Below, in pieces: positions 29,383 to 38,253 of a stretch of 64,000 nt of DNA (the first letter of the stretch is position 1; every line of letters starts with the position of its first letter). The notes beneath the pieces were generated by a model that saw only the letters and a list, made by a program, of their open reading frames with translations, did not search any database and had not been told where the DNA came from. Both the position numbers and the translations under genes were made by a program. The stretch is from Myxococcus virescens (GTDB lineage: Bacteria > Myxococcota > Myxococcia > Myxococcales > Myxococcaceae), in the NCBI RefSeq assembly GCF_900101905.1, contig NZ_FNAJ01000006.1, positions 304,813 through 368,812 on the forward strand. The letters are read 5' to 3'.

Positions 29383-30900
29383 CTACTTCGCCGCGCGCGG
29401 CACCGGTGCTTCATCCGGCTCGATGGGCACCAGCTTGCCCAGGCCGAGCGGCGTCACCTGCTCCTGGATGGTCGCCGGGTCACCCACGAGGACAATCTGC
29501 ATCATGGCCGGGTCCAGGTACTGCTCGGCCATGCGCTGCACCTCCGCGGCGCTGGCGTCGCGCAGGCCCTCCACGGTGCGGTTGAACTCGTCCAGCGGGC
29601 GGCGGGTGATGAAGAGCGCCGCGGCGCTGGCGCCCAGGCCCTCCACGGACTCGAAGGCGCCCGGGAAGGCGCGGATGAGGCCCTCGCGCGCGGCCTCCAG
29701 CTCCTCGGCGGTGATGGGCCGGTTCTTCAGGCCCGTCAGCTCGTTCATCACTTCGCTCAAGGCCGGGCCCGTCACGTCCTGGCGCACGGAGCTGTACGCG
29801 GTGAGCGGCCCCACGCCCAGGCGAGGAGAGAGGCTGGCGCCCGCGCCGTAGCTGTAGCCCTTGTTCTCGCGCAGGTTCATGTTGAGGCGGCTGCCGAAGA
29901 AGCCACCGAACACGGTGGTGGCCAGCTCCAGCGGGTACTCGTCCGGGTTCCCCGCGGCGATGCCAGCGCGGCCCACCAGCAGCAGCGTCTGGTCCAGGCC
30001 CGGCTTGGGCACCACGTACACCTGCTGACGCGGCGGGGCCTTCGTGGCCGGCGGCGGAGGCGGCGGCGTGGCCTTGTTCTTCGACCAGCTGAAGTGCTTC
30101 TTCGCCAGGGCCACGCCTTCTTCCAGGCTGATGTCACCGGTGAGGATGACCGCCTGGGCCTTGGGGCCGGTGTGCTTCCGGTAGAAGCCCATCACGTCCG
30201 CCAGGGTGAGCCCCTGCACGGACGCGGGCGTGCCGTCGGGGAGGTGCCCGTAGGGGTGCTGCAACCCGAACACGGCCTCCAGGTACGCCAGTTGCGCCAG
30301 CACACCAGGCTGCCCCATCGCGCGCGCCAGGTCCGCGAGCTGCTGCTTCTTGCGGCGCTCGAAGGCATCGAGGTTGAAAGCAGGTCGCAGCACCACGTCC
30401 GACAGCAGGGCCATGGCCGCGTCCAGGTTGCGCGTCAGCACGCGCACGCCCACCTGTGCGCCGTCCGCCTGCACGTCCATGGCGGGAGTCACACCCAGGT
30501 CCGCGAAGGCGTTGTCCAGCGTCACCGTGTCCCGCTTGCCCGCGCCTTCCAGCAGCATGCGGTACGTCAGCTCGGCGAGCCCTTCCTTGCCCTTGGGGTC
30601 CTGCGCGCTGCCCGCGGCGAAGGCCACGCCCGCGAACACGAGCGGCAGCTCCCGCCGCGTGCTCACGATCACGGTGATGCCGTTGTCCAGCTTCGCGCTC
30701 TGGAAGGTGGGCAGCACCAGGTCCGGCGCCTTGCCGGGCTGGGGCGGCGTGGCGCGGAAGGACTCGGCGTCAGCCGTGGCTTCGGCCGGGGCCGCCTTCT
30801 CTCCCAGCGCGGGTGAGTCCGGATTGGCCGGCGCGGGCTTCGGGTTGCTGGCGCAGGCGGCCAGCGTGGTGACGAGCAGGGCGGAGAAGAGGCGGCGCAT
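29383..30900 (-). CDS. M16-family lipoprotein lacking the zinc motif (beta-type chain)
   Basis: 505 aa with lipobox TLAAC (Cys16). It has the two halves of an M16 (insulinase/MPP-like) chain but, where HxxEH should be (about 108-112), it reads LAELT, so it cannot bind catalytic zinc. The second half keeps the substrate-binding R/Y motif RLNMNLRENKGYSYGAG. In two-chain M16 enzymes such a subunit pairs with a zinc-binding one. Its start overlaps the stop of the upstream catalytic chain by 1 bp, so both are made together. It likely lies in the envelope. Confidence 0.88.
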   Translation of the reverse strand: MRRLFSALLVTTLAACASNPKPAPANPDSPALGEKAAPAEATADAESFRATPPQPGKAPDLVLPTFQSAKLDNGITVIVSTRRELPLVFAGVAFAAGSAQDPKGKEGLAELTYRMLLEGAGKRDTVTLDNAFADLGVTPAMDVQADGAQVGVRVLTRNLDAAMALLSDVVLRPAFNLDAFERRKKQQLADLARAMGQPGVLAQLAYLEAVFGLQHPYGHLPDGTPASVQGLTLADVMGFYRKHTGPKAQAVILTGDISLEEGVALAKKHFSWSKNKATPPPPPPATKAPPRQQVYVVPKPGLDQTLLLVGRAGIAAGNPDEYPLELATTVFGGFFGSRLNMNLRENKGYSYGAGASLSPRLGVGPLTAYSSVRQDVTGPALSEVMNELTGLKNRPITAEELEAAREGLIRAFPGAFESVEGLGASAAALFITRRPLDEFNRTVEGLRDASAAEVQRMAEQYLDPAMMQIVLVGDPATIQEQVTPLGLGKLVPIEPDEAPVPRAAK

Positions 30901-32312
30901 CAGTGGCGCTCCTTCGAGTCGAGGGGCGCCTGCCGGCGTGCGGGCGGCACCGCGTGGAGGATGACGCGCGCGCCGGGGCGCAGCGTGTCCTGGGCGAACT
31001 GCTTCACGGCTTCGGGCGTCACCGACTCATAGCGAGCCAGGTCCTGGGCCACGTAGTTGGGCTCGCCGACGAAGTGGTTGTAGCTCTGGAGGACGTCCGC
31101 CTTGCCGCCGAAGCCGCCGACGGACTGGAGGCCGGCCAGCGTGCGCGTGTCGTAGCGCGTGCGGGCGCGGGCAATCTCCTCCGGGGTGATGCCCTGCTGG
31201 CGGACCTCGTCCAGCACCGCGTCCACCTCATGGAGCAGCGTGTCCGTGGACACGCCGGGCCGCGCCACCACGTCCACCGAGAAGACGGACTGCGCGCCCT
31301 GGCTCTGCTGGGTGGCGCTGACGCTCTGGGCCAGCTCCTTGTCCAGCACCAGCCGGCGGTAGAGGCGGCTGGCCTTGCCGGTGGACAGCGCGGTGGCCAG
31401 CACGTCCGCGGTGGCGTCCCCTTCTTCCAGGTACGCGGGCGTGAGCCACTGGATGGACAAGAGCGGCAGCCGGGCCACGCGCTCCTCCTCGCGCAGCACC
31501 ACGGGCGCGGTGAGGTTCACCGGCGCGACCTCCGGCCGCTGCGGCCGGGCGTGGCTGGGCAGCGTGCCGAAGTACTTCTCCACCAGCGCCTTCGTCTTCG
31601 CCACGTCGAAGTCACCGACGATGGCCAGCGTGGCGTTGGACGGCGCGTACCACTTGCGGAAGAAGTCCTTCACGTCGTCCACGTTGGCCGCGTTCAGGTC
31701 CTTCATCGAGCCGATGACGTCCCCGTGGTACGGGTGCGGCAGCGGGAAGAGCGCGTGCCACGCCTTCTCACGGGCGGCGCCGTACGGCGCGGTTTCAATG
31801 GATTCGCGCCGCTCGTTCTTCACCACCTCGCGCTGCGTCTCCAGCTTCTCCGGCGTGATGGCGTCGAGCAGGAAGCCCATGCGGTCGCTCTCCAGCCACA
31901 GCGCCGTCTCCAGGTGGTTGCTGGGGACGGTCTCGAAGTAGTTGGTGCGGTCGAAGCTGGTGGTGCCGTTGAGGTCGGTGGCGCCCAACTGCTCCAGCCG
32001 GGCGATGTGGACGTCGTCGGCCACGTTGCGCGAGCCCTGGAACATCATGTGCTCGAACAGGTGCGCGAAGCCGGTGCGGCCGGGTTGCTCGTGATACGCG
32101 CCGACGTGGTACCAGATGTTGACGGCCACCACCGGCAGCTTCCGGTCCACGGAGAGGATGACCTCCAGGCCGTTGGGCAGCGCGTATTTCTCATACGAGA
32201 TGGCGAGCGCCTCGCGGCCGGGCTCCAGCGGCTTCGCCTCCTGGGGTGTCGGTGTCTGGGCAAGCGCCGGCAGCCCACTGAACACGAGGGCTGCGGCGAC
32301 GAGGGCCTTCAT
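30900..32312 (-). CDS. M16 zinc protease, catalytic chain
   Basis: 470 aa from the ATG at 32312 (MKALVAAALV), which begins a signal peptide cut after ALA. The zinc site is complete: HLFEH (84-88) and downstream Glu167 in VVKNERRE. Length fits the single-unit (about 50 kDa) M16B type that works as a heterodimer. Translationally coupled to the following M16 chain that lacks the zinc motif. Predicted periplasmic peptidase; substrate unknown. Confidence 0.9.
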   Translation of the reverse strand: MKALVAAALVFSGLPALAQTPTPQEAKPLEPGREALAISYEKYALPNGLEVILSVDRKLPVVAVNIWYHVGAYHEQPGRTGFAHLFEHMMFQGSRNVADDVHIARLEQLGATDLNGTTSFDRTNYFETVPSNHLETALWLESDRMGFLLDAITPEKLETQREVVKNERRESIETAPYGAAREKAWHALFPLPHPYHGDVIGSMKDLNAANVDDVKDFFRKWYAPSNATLAIVGDFDVAKTKALVEKYFGTLPSHARPQRPEVAPVNLTAPVVLREEERVARLPLLSIQWLTPAYLEEGDATADVLATALSTGKASRLYRRLVLDKELAQSVSATQQSQGAQSVFSVDVVARPGVSTDTLLHEVDAVLDEVRQQGITPEEIARARTRYDTRTLAGLQSVGGFGGKADVLQSYNHFVGEPNYVAQDLARYESVTPEAVKQFAQDTLRPGARVILHAVPPARRQAPLDSKERH

Positions 32313-32458
32313 TCGGAACAAGGTGCCTCCGGGTCTCGATGCCAATGACTCACGTGACGCGCTTAGCATGCACGTCCGCTACCGTGGGTAGGGAATGGTG
32401 GCCGGAAAGGACCGCGCCCCGGGATGTTGGTTCCTGGTCAGCATGAGAGACTGAAATC

Positions 32459-33322
32459 ATGTCCGCCGAAGTCCCATCCGGTGCCCTGCCCCGCTGCGCC
32501 CTCCATCCGGATGCGCTCGCGGGCGCCACCTGTCAGCGCTGTGGCAGCTTCGTCTGCACCGAGTGCACGACATGGGTGATGGGCCGCATGTACTGCCCTG
32601 CCTGCGCGGTGCGTCCGGAGGTGAACTACCTGGAGGCCTTCCGGCTCAAGCTCTGGGGACGGCGGGATGCGAGCGCCTGGCTGGTGGTCGGCGTCACGGA
32701 GCTGCTCCTCTTTCTGGCGCTGGGGGCGCTGATGGCGGGGACATTCGGCCTCGCGCTGGCGTTTCTGGCCAGCGCGGGCGTGGGCCTGGCGTTCTTCCTG
32801 GGCATGCGCTGGGCCCGCCTGGGCCTGCTGGCCGTCCCGCTGCTGGCCATGCTGCTCACCGCGCTGTCGACGGGCGCGCCCGCGCTGATGTTCTTCGTTC
32901 CGCTGATGGTCGCGGTGAACATCTTCCGCGACACGCGCAGCCGTCTCTTCTTCCGCCTGGAGGTCCCCGAGCGAGAGCTGCGCCGGCTGTGGGACCTGCG
33001 GGTCAACAACCCCCTTGCACGGCATGCGCTGTCCCTGGGCGTGGGCTCGCTGCTCCTGCTCGTGCTCACGCCGTTGCTGTCCCTCCTCGGCGAGGGGTTC
33101 GTGTTGAGCTTCCTCTTCATGGCCATGACCATGGCCATGGCCATGCTGGCCCTCGTCCTGGGCGCGGTGGCGCTGCGGCGGGTGGACCCGGAGGCACGGC
33201 CGCCCATCGGAAGGCGCTGGGAGGCGCTGGGCGCCATGGGCCTGGCGCTGGCCTCGCTGACGTTCGGGTTCATGCTGCATGGGCAGCGGCTGGTGGAGCT
33301 GCTCGGCGTCGCGGTGGACTGA
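32459..33322 (+). CDS. Membrane protein with N-terminal zinc-ribbon/B-box-like motif
   Basis: 287 aa. The N-terminus carries CALHPDALAGATCQRCGSFV followed by CTEC and YCPAC, a Cys/His pattern like the B-box-type zinc finger of bacterial membrane proteins. Six or so hydrophobic segments follow (about 74-100, 105-135, 138-155, 195-225, 228-245, 265-287). Zinc binding in the cytoplasm with a membrane-spanning body is inferred. Divergent from the M16 pair; no catalytic motif seen. Confidence 0.75.
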   Translation: MSAEVPSGALPRCALHPDALAGATCQRCGSFVCTECTTWVMGRMYCPACAVRPEVNYLEAFRLKLWGRRDASAWLVVGVTELLLFLALGALMAGTFGLALAFLASAGVGLAFFLGMRWARLGLLAVPLLAMLLTALSTGAPALMFFVPLMVAVNIFRDTRSRLFFRLEVPERELRRLWDLRVNNPLARHALSLGVGSLLLLVLTPLLSLLGEGFVLSFLFMAMTMAMAMLALVLGAVALRRVDPEARPPIGRRWEALGAMGLALASLTFGFMLHGQRLVELLGVAVD

Positions 33323-33464
33323 CGACGGCGAGACGGTGCCGCCGGTGCATGGCTCGCTTCCCGCCCTGGCGTCCCGGCGCGCGGGGGGCGGCCGGTGCCT
33401 GGGGGACGTGGGGTGCCCACGCTCACGGAAGAGACCCAAGCCCGACACCGGGGAGGCCACCGTC

Positions 33465-33947
33465 ATGGCGAACATACGTGAGGAGCAGGGAGAGGCAGCG
33501 GAGGGCCGGAGCGCTACGCCCAGCCTCAAGGAGCAGCGCAGCGAGTCACATGCGGCGCAGACCTATACGGCCTTCTTGAAGGACCTCGAAGCGAACGCGG
33601 GCGTCGTTCGTGACCTGGCGGAGAAGGCCGCGCAGTCCGTGCTGTGCCTGCTGGAGCAACGCCTCATGGACACCGAGGCGAAGCACCTGGAGGCCCAGCT
33701 TCCGCGGAAGGTGAAGGACATGCTGAAGCGGTGTCCTCGGCACGAGGGCAAGGTCGCTCGGAAGTACAAACTGGAGCAGTTCCTCGCCATGGTGGCCGAG
33801 GAGCTCGACACCACGCCCAACGAGGCCGAACGCCTGGCCCGGGCCGTGTTCGTCACGGTGCGCAATCACATCAGCGAGGGCGAGGCCGACGACGTCATGG
33901 GCCAGCTCCCCGCGGACCTGCGCTCGCTGTGGGTGCCCGAGGCCTGA
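33465..33947 (+). CDS. DUF2267 protein
   Basis: 160 aa with GGAGG before the ATG at 33465. The C-terminal part reads AEELDTTPNEAERLARAVF, then ISEGEADDVMGQLPADLRSLW, the typical DUF2267 helical pattern. An N-terminal 90-residue helical part precedes it. No known activity. Lies 23 bp upstream of a CBS-domain gene on the same strand, a pairing that hints at a shared stress or signalling role (inference). Confidence 0.8.
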   Translation: MANIREEQGEAAEGRSATPSLKEQRSESHAAQTYTAFLKDLEANAGVVRDLAEKAAQSVLCLLEQRLMDTEAKHLEAQLPRKVKDMLKRCPRHEGKVARKYKLEQFLAMVAEELDTTPNEAERLARAVFVTVRNHISEGEADDVMGQLPADLRSLWVPEA

Positions 33948-33970
33948 ACCGAGGAAAGGAATCGTGTGTG

Positions 33971-34405
33971 ATGCAGAAGATTCAAGACGTGATGACGAAG
34001 GACCTCACGGTCATCAACGCGAAGGATTCATTGAAGGACGCCGCGTTGAAGATGCGCGAGCTGAGCGTGGGCCCGCTGCCCGTGTGTGACGGTGACCGGT
34101 TGATGGGCATCATCACCGACCGCGACATCGTGGTGCGGGCGGTGTCCCAGGGAAAGGACCCCAACAGCACGACGGTGGCGGAGGCGATGACGGGGCAGCT
34201 CGAATACGCCTTCGATGACGAGGACATCTCCGTGGTGGCGGAGAAGATGAAGGAGAAGAAGGTCCGCCGCATCCTCGTGCTCGACCGGGACAAGAAGCTG
34301 GTGGGGATTGTCGCGATGAGCGACTTGCTGGAGGCGCTGGCGGAGGAGGACGTCGGAGAGACCCTGGGGAGCATCTCCGAGGCCCCTCCCCCCGCTGCGC
34401 ACTGA
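33971..34405 (+). CDS. Two-CBS-domain protein
   Basis: 144 aa from the ATG at 33971, with AAAGGA upstream. Two tandem CBS motifs are seen: MTKDLTVINAKDSLKDAALK...LMGIITDRDI and MTGQLEYAFDDEDISVVAEK...LVGIVAMSDLLEAL. Such stand-alone pairs bind adenine nucleotides and act as energy sensors. Probably in one operon with the DUF2267 gene. Confidence 0.9.
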   Translation: MQKIQDVMTKDLTVINAKDSLKDAALKMRELSVGPLPVCDGDRLMGIITDRDIVVRAVSQGKDPNSTTVAEAMTGQLEYAFDDEDISVVAEKMKEKKVRRILVLDRDKKLVGIVAMSDLLEALAEEDVGETLGSISEAPPPAAH

Positions 34406-34459
34406 ACGTCGGAATCCAGTGATAGCCTGCCTTCCTCTTAAACATGGGAGGCGGCATCC

Positions 34460-36220
34460 ATGTCGGTCGCGGGACGGAAGCGGAGTGCGCGGGCCAGTCA
34501 GGTCCGTGGAAGGACGCTGGCGCTGAGCGTGCTCACGCTGGCCACGCCAGCCTGGGCGGAGGTGCCCGACTACACGCTGGAGCTCCAGGCGCGGACCAAC
34601 CTGCTGGGGAACGCGTCTGGCGCCTACAACGTGGCGCCGGGCAACCTGCTGGCGGGGAGTCTCCAGATCCCGCTGACCGACGATGGCCAGATTGCCTTCC
34701 GGTTGGCCATCACCCCCGAGGGACGACAGGCGGTGTGGTGGGGCAAGGACGGCGCGGGGCAGCGCATCTATGTGCTCCCTGACCTGGGCGAAGACGCACG
34801 CATCAGCGATCCGGGACTCAGATCCCAGAGCAATCTGATCTCCCATGGCAATCTGGCCTTCGCCGTCACCGGGGCTGCTTCGGCGAGCCAGAACGGCATC
34901 TACCGGTTGAATGTCGCCAGTCCGGACGACGTGCGCATCGAGCGCGCACCGATTGGCGCTTCGAACTGGAGCAGCTTGCAACTCAACGAAGCCGATGTGA
35001 TTGGTTTTCGTGCGTCGTATGGCGGTGGAGGGCAGTCCTATTTCCTTCTGGGCTCGGGCTGGGCGAGCACCCTGGTCAGCGACAACATCGCCGACAGTTC
35101 GAGCCCCTATTCGTTCCTGTACTCACCGAGGCTGAACGACCAAGCTCAGATTGCCGGTGTGGTGGACCGCGCGTCTGGGTCCGCGGAGTTCTTCCAGGAG
35201 CTGCGCATCTTCAACGTGACCATCGAGTCGCAGCTCGTGGCGCAGACGCGCGGGCTCGACGCGAACTCACCGGTGTACCGCTTCGCGTCCGTGCAGCCGG
35301 CGCTCAACAACCAGGGGCAGGTGGCGTTCCTGGGGACGGCTCGGGACGCGTCCGGACGGAACGTCACGACGTTGTGGTTCTGGGATGGAACGGAGCTGCG
35401 GGTGATTGCCCAGGATGGCCTGGGGGAGATCCGGCAGTTGGAGTTCTTCCCGCCGGACATCAACGACAGCGGGCTCGTGGTCTTCCGGGCCTTCGACGCC
35501 GCGAACCTGCGCGCGGTGTGGGTCAGTGACGGTCAGGCGCTGAAGCGGGTCGTGAGCGAGCACGACATCGTGACGTCGGACCTGGGCCCGGCGCGCATCG
35601 ACCAGGAGACGCCGTCCAATCCGGTGTTCGCGGGCTCACCCAGCATCAACGAGCGGGGCGATGTCGCGTTGGCCGCGGGTCTGGCTCCGCCAGACAACGA
35701 CCAGGAGGAGTGGGGCACGGCCGTGTTCATCGCACGGGCTTCGTTCCCGCAGACGGATGGTGGCGTGGACGGCGGCCCGGGTGAGGACCCGGACGCGGGC
35801 CCAGGCACGGATCCGGACGGTGGAACCGATGGAGGTCCGGGTGAGGACCCCGACGCGGGGCCTGGAACGGATCCAGACGCGGGCCCGGGTGAGGACCCCG
35901 ACGCGGGGCCTGGAACGGATCCAGACGCAGGCCCGGGTGAGGACCCCGACGCGGGTCCTGGAACGGATCCAGACGCGGGCCCGGGTGGAGCTCCGGACGC
36001 TGGCACCGGCGCGGATCCGGATGCGGGCCCTGGAGCGGATGCCGGTCCGGGCCAGGAGCCCGAGCCCGACGGTGGCCCGTCGCAGGATGCGGGGTCGCTG
36101 CCTCCGCCTCCTCCGGACGGTGGCTGCGGATGCCAGTCCTCGTCTCCCTCCGCGCTGCTCCCGTGGATGCTCGCGGGGCTGATGCGGGTCGTCATGGGCC
36201 GTCGCCGCAAGGACGCGTAG
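34460..36220 (+). CDS. MYXO-CTERM surface protein with Asp/Gly/Pro repeats
   Basis: 586 aa. The N-terminus is a signal peptide (LALSVLTLATPAWAE). Residues about 30-430 contain repeated blocks with a NxxGxVAF-type strand (NNQGQVAFLG, NERGDVALAAG, NDSGLVVFRA), like beta-propeller repeats. At about 433-530 a tandem repeat of 16 residues (GPGEDPDAGPGTDPDA; 48 nt) forms a stiff acidic stalk, possibly Ca-binding. The tail CGCQSSSPSALLPWMLAG then RRRKDA fits the MYXO-CTERM sorting signal: Cys, TM, Arg cluster. Expected to be processed and anchored on the cell surface. Function unknown. Confidence 0.85.
   Translation: MSVAGRKRSARASQVRGRTLALSVLTLATPAWAEVPDYTLELQARTNLLGNASGAYNVAPGNLLAGSLQIPLTDDGQIAFRLAITPEGRQAVWWGKDGAGQRIYVLPDLGEDARISDPGLRSQSNLISHGNLAFAVTGAASASQNGIYRLNVASPDDVRIERAPIGASNWSSLQLNEADVIGFRASYGGGGQSYFLLGSGWASTLVSDNIADSSSPYSFLYSPRLNDQAQIAGVVDRASGSAEFFQELRIFNVTIESQLVAQTRGLDANSPVYRFASVQPALNNQGQVAFLGTARDASGRNVTTLWFWDGTELRVIAQDGLGEIRQLEFFPPDINDSGLVVFRAFDAANLRAVWVSDGQALKRVVSEHDIVTSDLGPARIDQETPSNPVFAGSPSINERGDVALAAGLAPPDNDQEEWGTAVFIARASFPQTDGGVDGGPGEDPDAGPGTDPDGGTDGGPGEDPDAGPGTDPDAGPGEDPDAGPGTDPDAGPGEDPDAGPGTDPDAGPGGAPDAGTGADPDAGPGADAGPGQEPEPDGGPSQDAGSLPPPPPDGGCGCQSSSPSALLPWMLAGLMRVVMGRRRKDA
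35755..36075 (+). repeat. 48-bp coding tandem repeat
   Basis: Within the MYXO-CTERM gene, a 48-bp unit coding for GPGEDPDAGPGTDPDA recurs about three times almost exactly, flanked by more diverged copies. Copy number in such repeats often differs between strains. Confidence 0.7.
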
Positions 36221-36239
36221 CGCATCGAAGTGGAATGGA

Positions 36240-36265
36240 TGCCGGGCGAGCTCATCCGCCCGGCA
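36240..36265. terminator. Hairpin between convergent genes
   Basis: TGCCGGGCG (36240-36248) pairs perfectly with CGCCCGGCA (36257-36265), 8-nt loop, between the stops of the MYXO-CTERM gene and the HEAT-repeat gene. Probably ends both transcripts. Confidence 0.6.
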
Positions 36266-36272
36266 CCCCGTC

Positions 36273-38147
36273 CTACTCACCGAGCAGCGACGTCGCCAGC
36301 GCCCGCACGTTCGAGGACCCATCGTTCGTGGCCACATCGCGAAGCAGGGCCGCAGCGGGAGCTTCCACGGCTTGCAACTGGCCCAGCAGCCGCACCACTT
36401 CGATGCGGACGCGCTCACTTCGCTCGGCGCGCAGCACCCGGGCCAGCGCTTCCATGTGGACGCTGACGACCCGCTGAGAGACAGCCTTCACCGCGAGCGC
36501 ACGAACCCGCGGGCTCGGGTCGTCGAGCATCACCTGGTCCAGCAGGGCATCCACCGCCGCGCCAGGGATGGCACTCAGTGCCTCCGTCGCCGCACCCCGC
36601 ACAGCCGCCTCCGGATGCACCAGCGCCGACTTCACGTAGGCCAATCCCACCGGAGCCCCAGCCCGGGCCAGGGCATCCAGACAGACCTCGGGCTCCAAGG
36701 TACCCGTGCGGCAGCGCCTCATGAGTCCCTCCACCAGCGCCTGGCTCCGGCCCGGCTCCGCCACCTCCAACGCCTTCGACAGCGTCCCCATCGACAGCGC
36801 CGCCGCGTTCCTCACCCCCGCGTCCCGCGTCCCATCCACCACGCGCTCCAGCGCATCACCGAGCAGCGGCGAAGGCCGTTCCATCCGTCCCACGGCCCGT
36901 GCCGCGTGGGCCCGGGTCTTCGGCCGGACCCGTTCCCCCTCCAGCATGGACATCAGCGCCCGCTGCGCCTCGGGCGTCCCCGCGCTGGCCAGCGCCTCCA
37001 GCATCTGCTCGGAGCGCACCGCGTTCACGGAGCCCTGACGAATCAGCGCCACGGCCCGGTCCACTTCCGCCAGATTCTGTCGGAACAAGGCCGCCAGTCG
37101 CAGCCGCGCCGTGTCCAGGTCCTCGCGCTTCGCCAGCGACCGCAGCAATTCATCCAGCTTCGCCCCCTTCACGAGCTGCCTGTCCCACGCCTCCAGCGAA
37201 GCCCCCTCCATGCCTGTCGAATCCGTGAGCCGCTCCGACCGCAACGTCGCCCGCACGGCGTCAAACGGCCTCAGTGACGAAAGCAGGTAGTCCACGCCCA
37301 CGTGGATCAACGCGACCCGCGTCTCCTCTCGGATGCGTGGGAGCCCCGTGCCGGCTCCGCCCAGCTCCACCACCTCCGAGCCCGTGGCCTCCTTCACGTG
37401 CCCATCCGCGAACAGGGTGAAGTCCAGGTGCCCTTGCAGCCGTGGGAGCACCGCCGAGCCCGCGCGCAGGTAGCGCCGCTTCGTCTTCACGTAGGTGTTC
37501 GCGCTGCCACCCGCGCGGTACACGGCTTCGAGGTCACCGCGCGAGTCCGGCTCCTCGGTGCTCCAGCGGGGGCCGTCCTCCGCCACGAACTGCGTCGACG
37601 CGAGCAGCAGGCGCACGAGCCGCCGCGCCGCCGCGTCCTGCGCCGCATCGAAGTGCACGGCCATCACCCGGCCCCGCACGTCCTGGCCCACGTACACCGG
37701 CCGCTCGAACATGCCCCGGAGCGCCTGCAGCGCTGCGTCACCGGGCGCCAGCGTCTCACCGGGTGCCACGGCCACTCGCGTGGGCACGAGGTGGCCGGAG
37801 AACAGGTGCTGTTCTCCCTCCGCGCCCAGGTAGGTGAGCTCGAACAGGCCGCTCCATCCGGTGTGCAGGGACTCCCGCGCGCCAGCCGAAAGCTCCGTGT
37901 GGGTCCGGAGGTCCAGGTCGAACGTGTAACGAAGCCGGTGGCCCACGACGAGCACCCGCTCCCGCCCCTTCACGCCCGGAAGGATTTCTTCGGGCTCCGG
38001 TGTGGGGGCCTCATCATTCGAGGACTGTGAGACAGCCGGCGGTGTCTCAGGAGAAGCCGGCGTCTGTGTCTCCTGGCCCGCACGCCACAGCGCGGCTGCC
38101 GTGAGCACGGCGAGCAGCAGGACCAGGCTCTTCAGGCGCGGGCTCAC
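36273..38147 (-). CDS. HEAT-repeat protein with N-terminal membrane anchor
   Basis: 624 aa from the GTG at 38147 (SPRLKSLVLLLAVL); a TTG nine codons upstream is possible but less likely. One hydrophobic segment (about 6-22) then an acidic Pro-rich linker. Residues about 60-300 form a beta-rich domain (LRYTFDLDLRTHTEL, VYVGQDVRGRVMAVHFD). The C-terminal 300 residues are HEAT-like helix pairs (RAHAARAVGRME, VRNAAALSMGTL, VRGAATEALSAI, VRALAVKAVSQR). Probably a periplasmic or inner-membrane scaffold. Lies 107 bp downstream of dnaA on the same strand. Confidence 0.75.
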   Translation of the reverse strand: MSPRLKSLVLLLAVLTAAALWRAGQETQTPASPETPPAVSQSSNDEAPTPEPEEILPGVKGRERVLVVGHRLRYTFDLDLRTHTELSAGARESLHTGWSGLFELTYLGAEGEQHLFSGHLVPTRVAVAPGETLAPGDAALQALRGMFERPVYVGQDVRGRVMAVHFDAAQDAAARRLVRLLLASTQFVAEDGPRWSTEEPDSRGDLEAVYRAGGSANTYVKTKRRYLRAGSAVLPRLQGHLDFTLFADGHVKEATGSEVVELGGAGTGLPRIREETRVALIHVGVDYLLSSLRPFDAVRATLRSERLTDSTGMEGASLEAWDRQLVKGAKLDELLRSLAKREDLDTARLRLAALFRQNLAEVDRAVALIRQGSVNAVRSEQMLEALASAGTPEAQRALMSMLEGERVRPKTRAHAARAVGRMERPSPLLGDALERVVDGTRDAGVRNAAALSMGTLSKALEVAEPGRSQALVEGLMRRCRTGTLEPEVCLDALARAGAPVGLAYVKSALVHPEAAVRGAATEALSAIPGAAVDALLDQVMLDDPSPRVRALAVKAVSQRVVSVHMEALARVLRAERSERVRIEVVRLLGQLQAVEAPAAALLRDVATNDGSSNVRALATSLLGE

Positions 38148-38190
38148 GCCCCCGCATACGCGCCCGAGCGTCAATCCTGGTTGCGCGTCA

Positions 38191-38231
38191 GCCGGACACG
38201 GCCCGTTTCACGCGGGCGCGTGTCGTCCGGC
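38191..38231 (-). terminator. Imperfect hairpin after dnaA
   Basis: GCCGGACACGGCCCG (38191-38205) can pair with CGGGC...CGTGT..CCGGC (38213-38231) with small bulges, 23 bp after the dnaA stop. It could end dnaA transcription before the HEAT-repeat gene. Confidence 0.45.
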
Positions 38232-38253
38232 ATGAAACAAAGGTACGGCTGTT

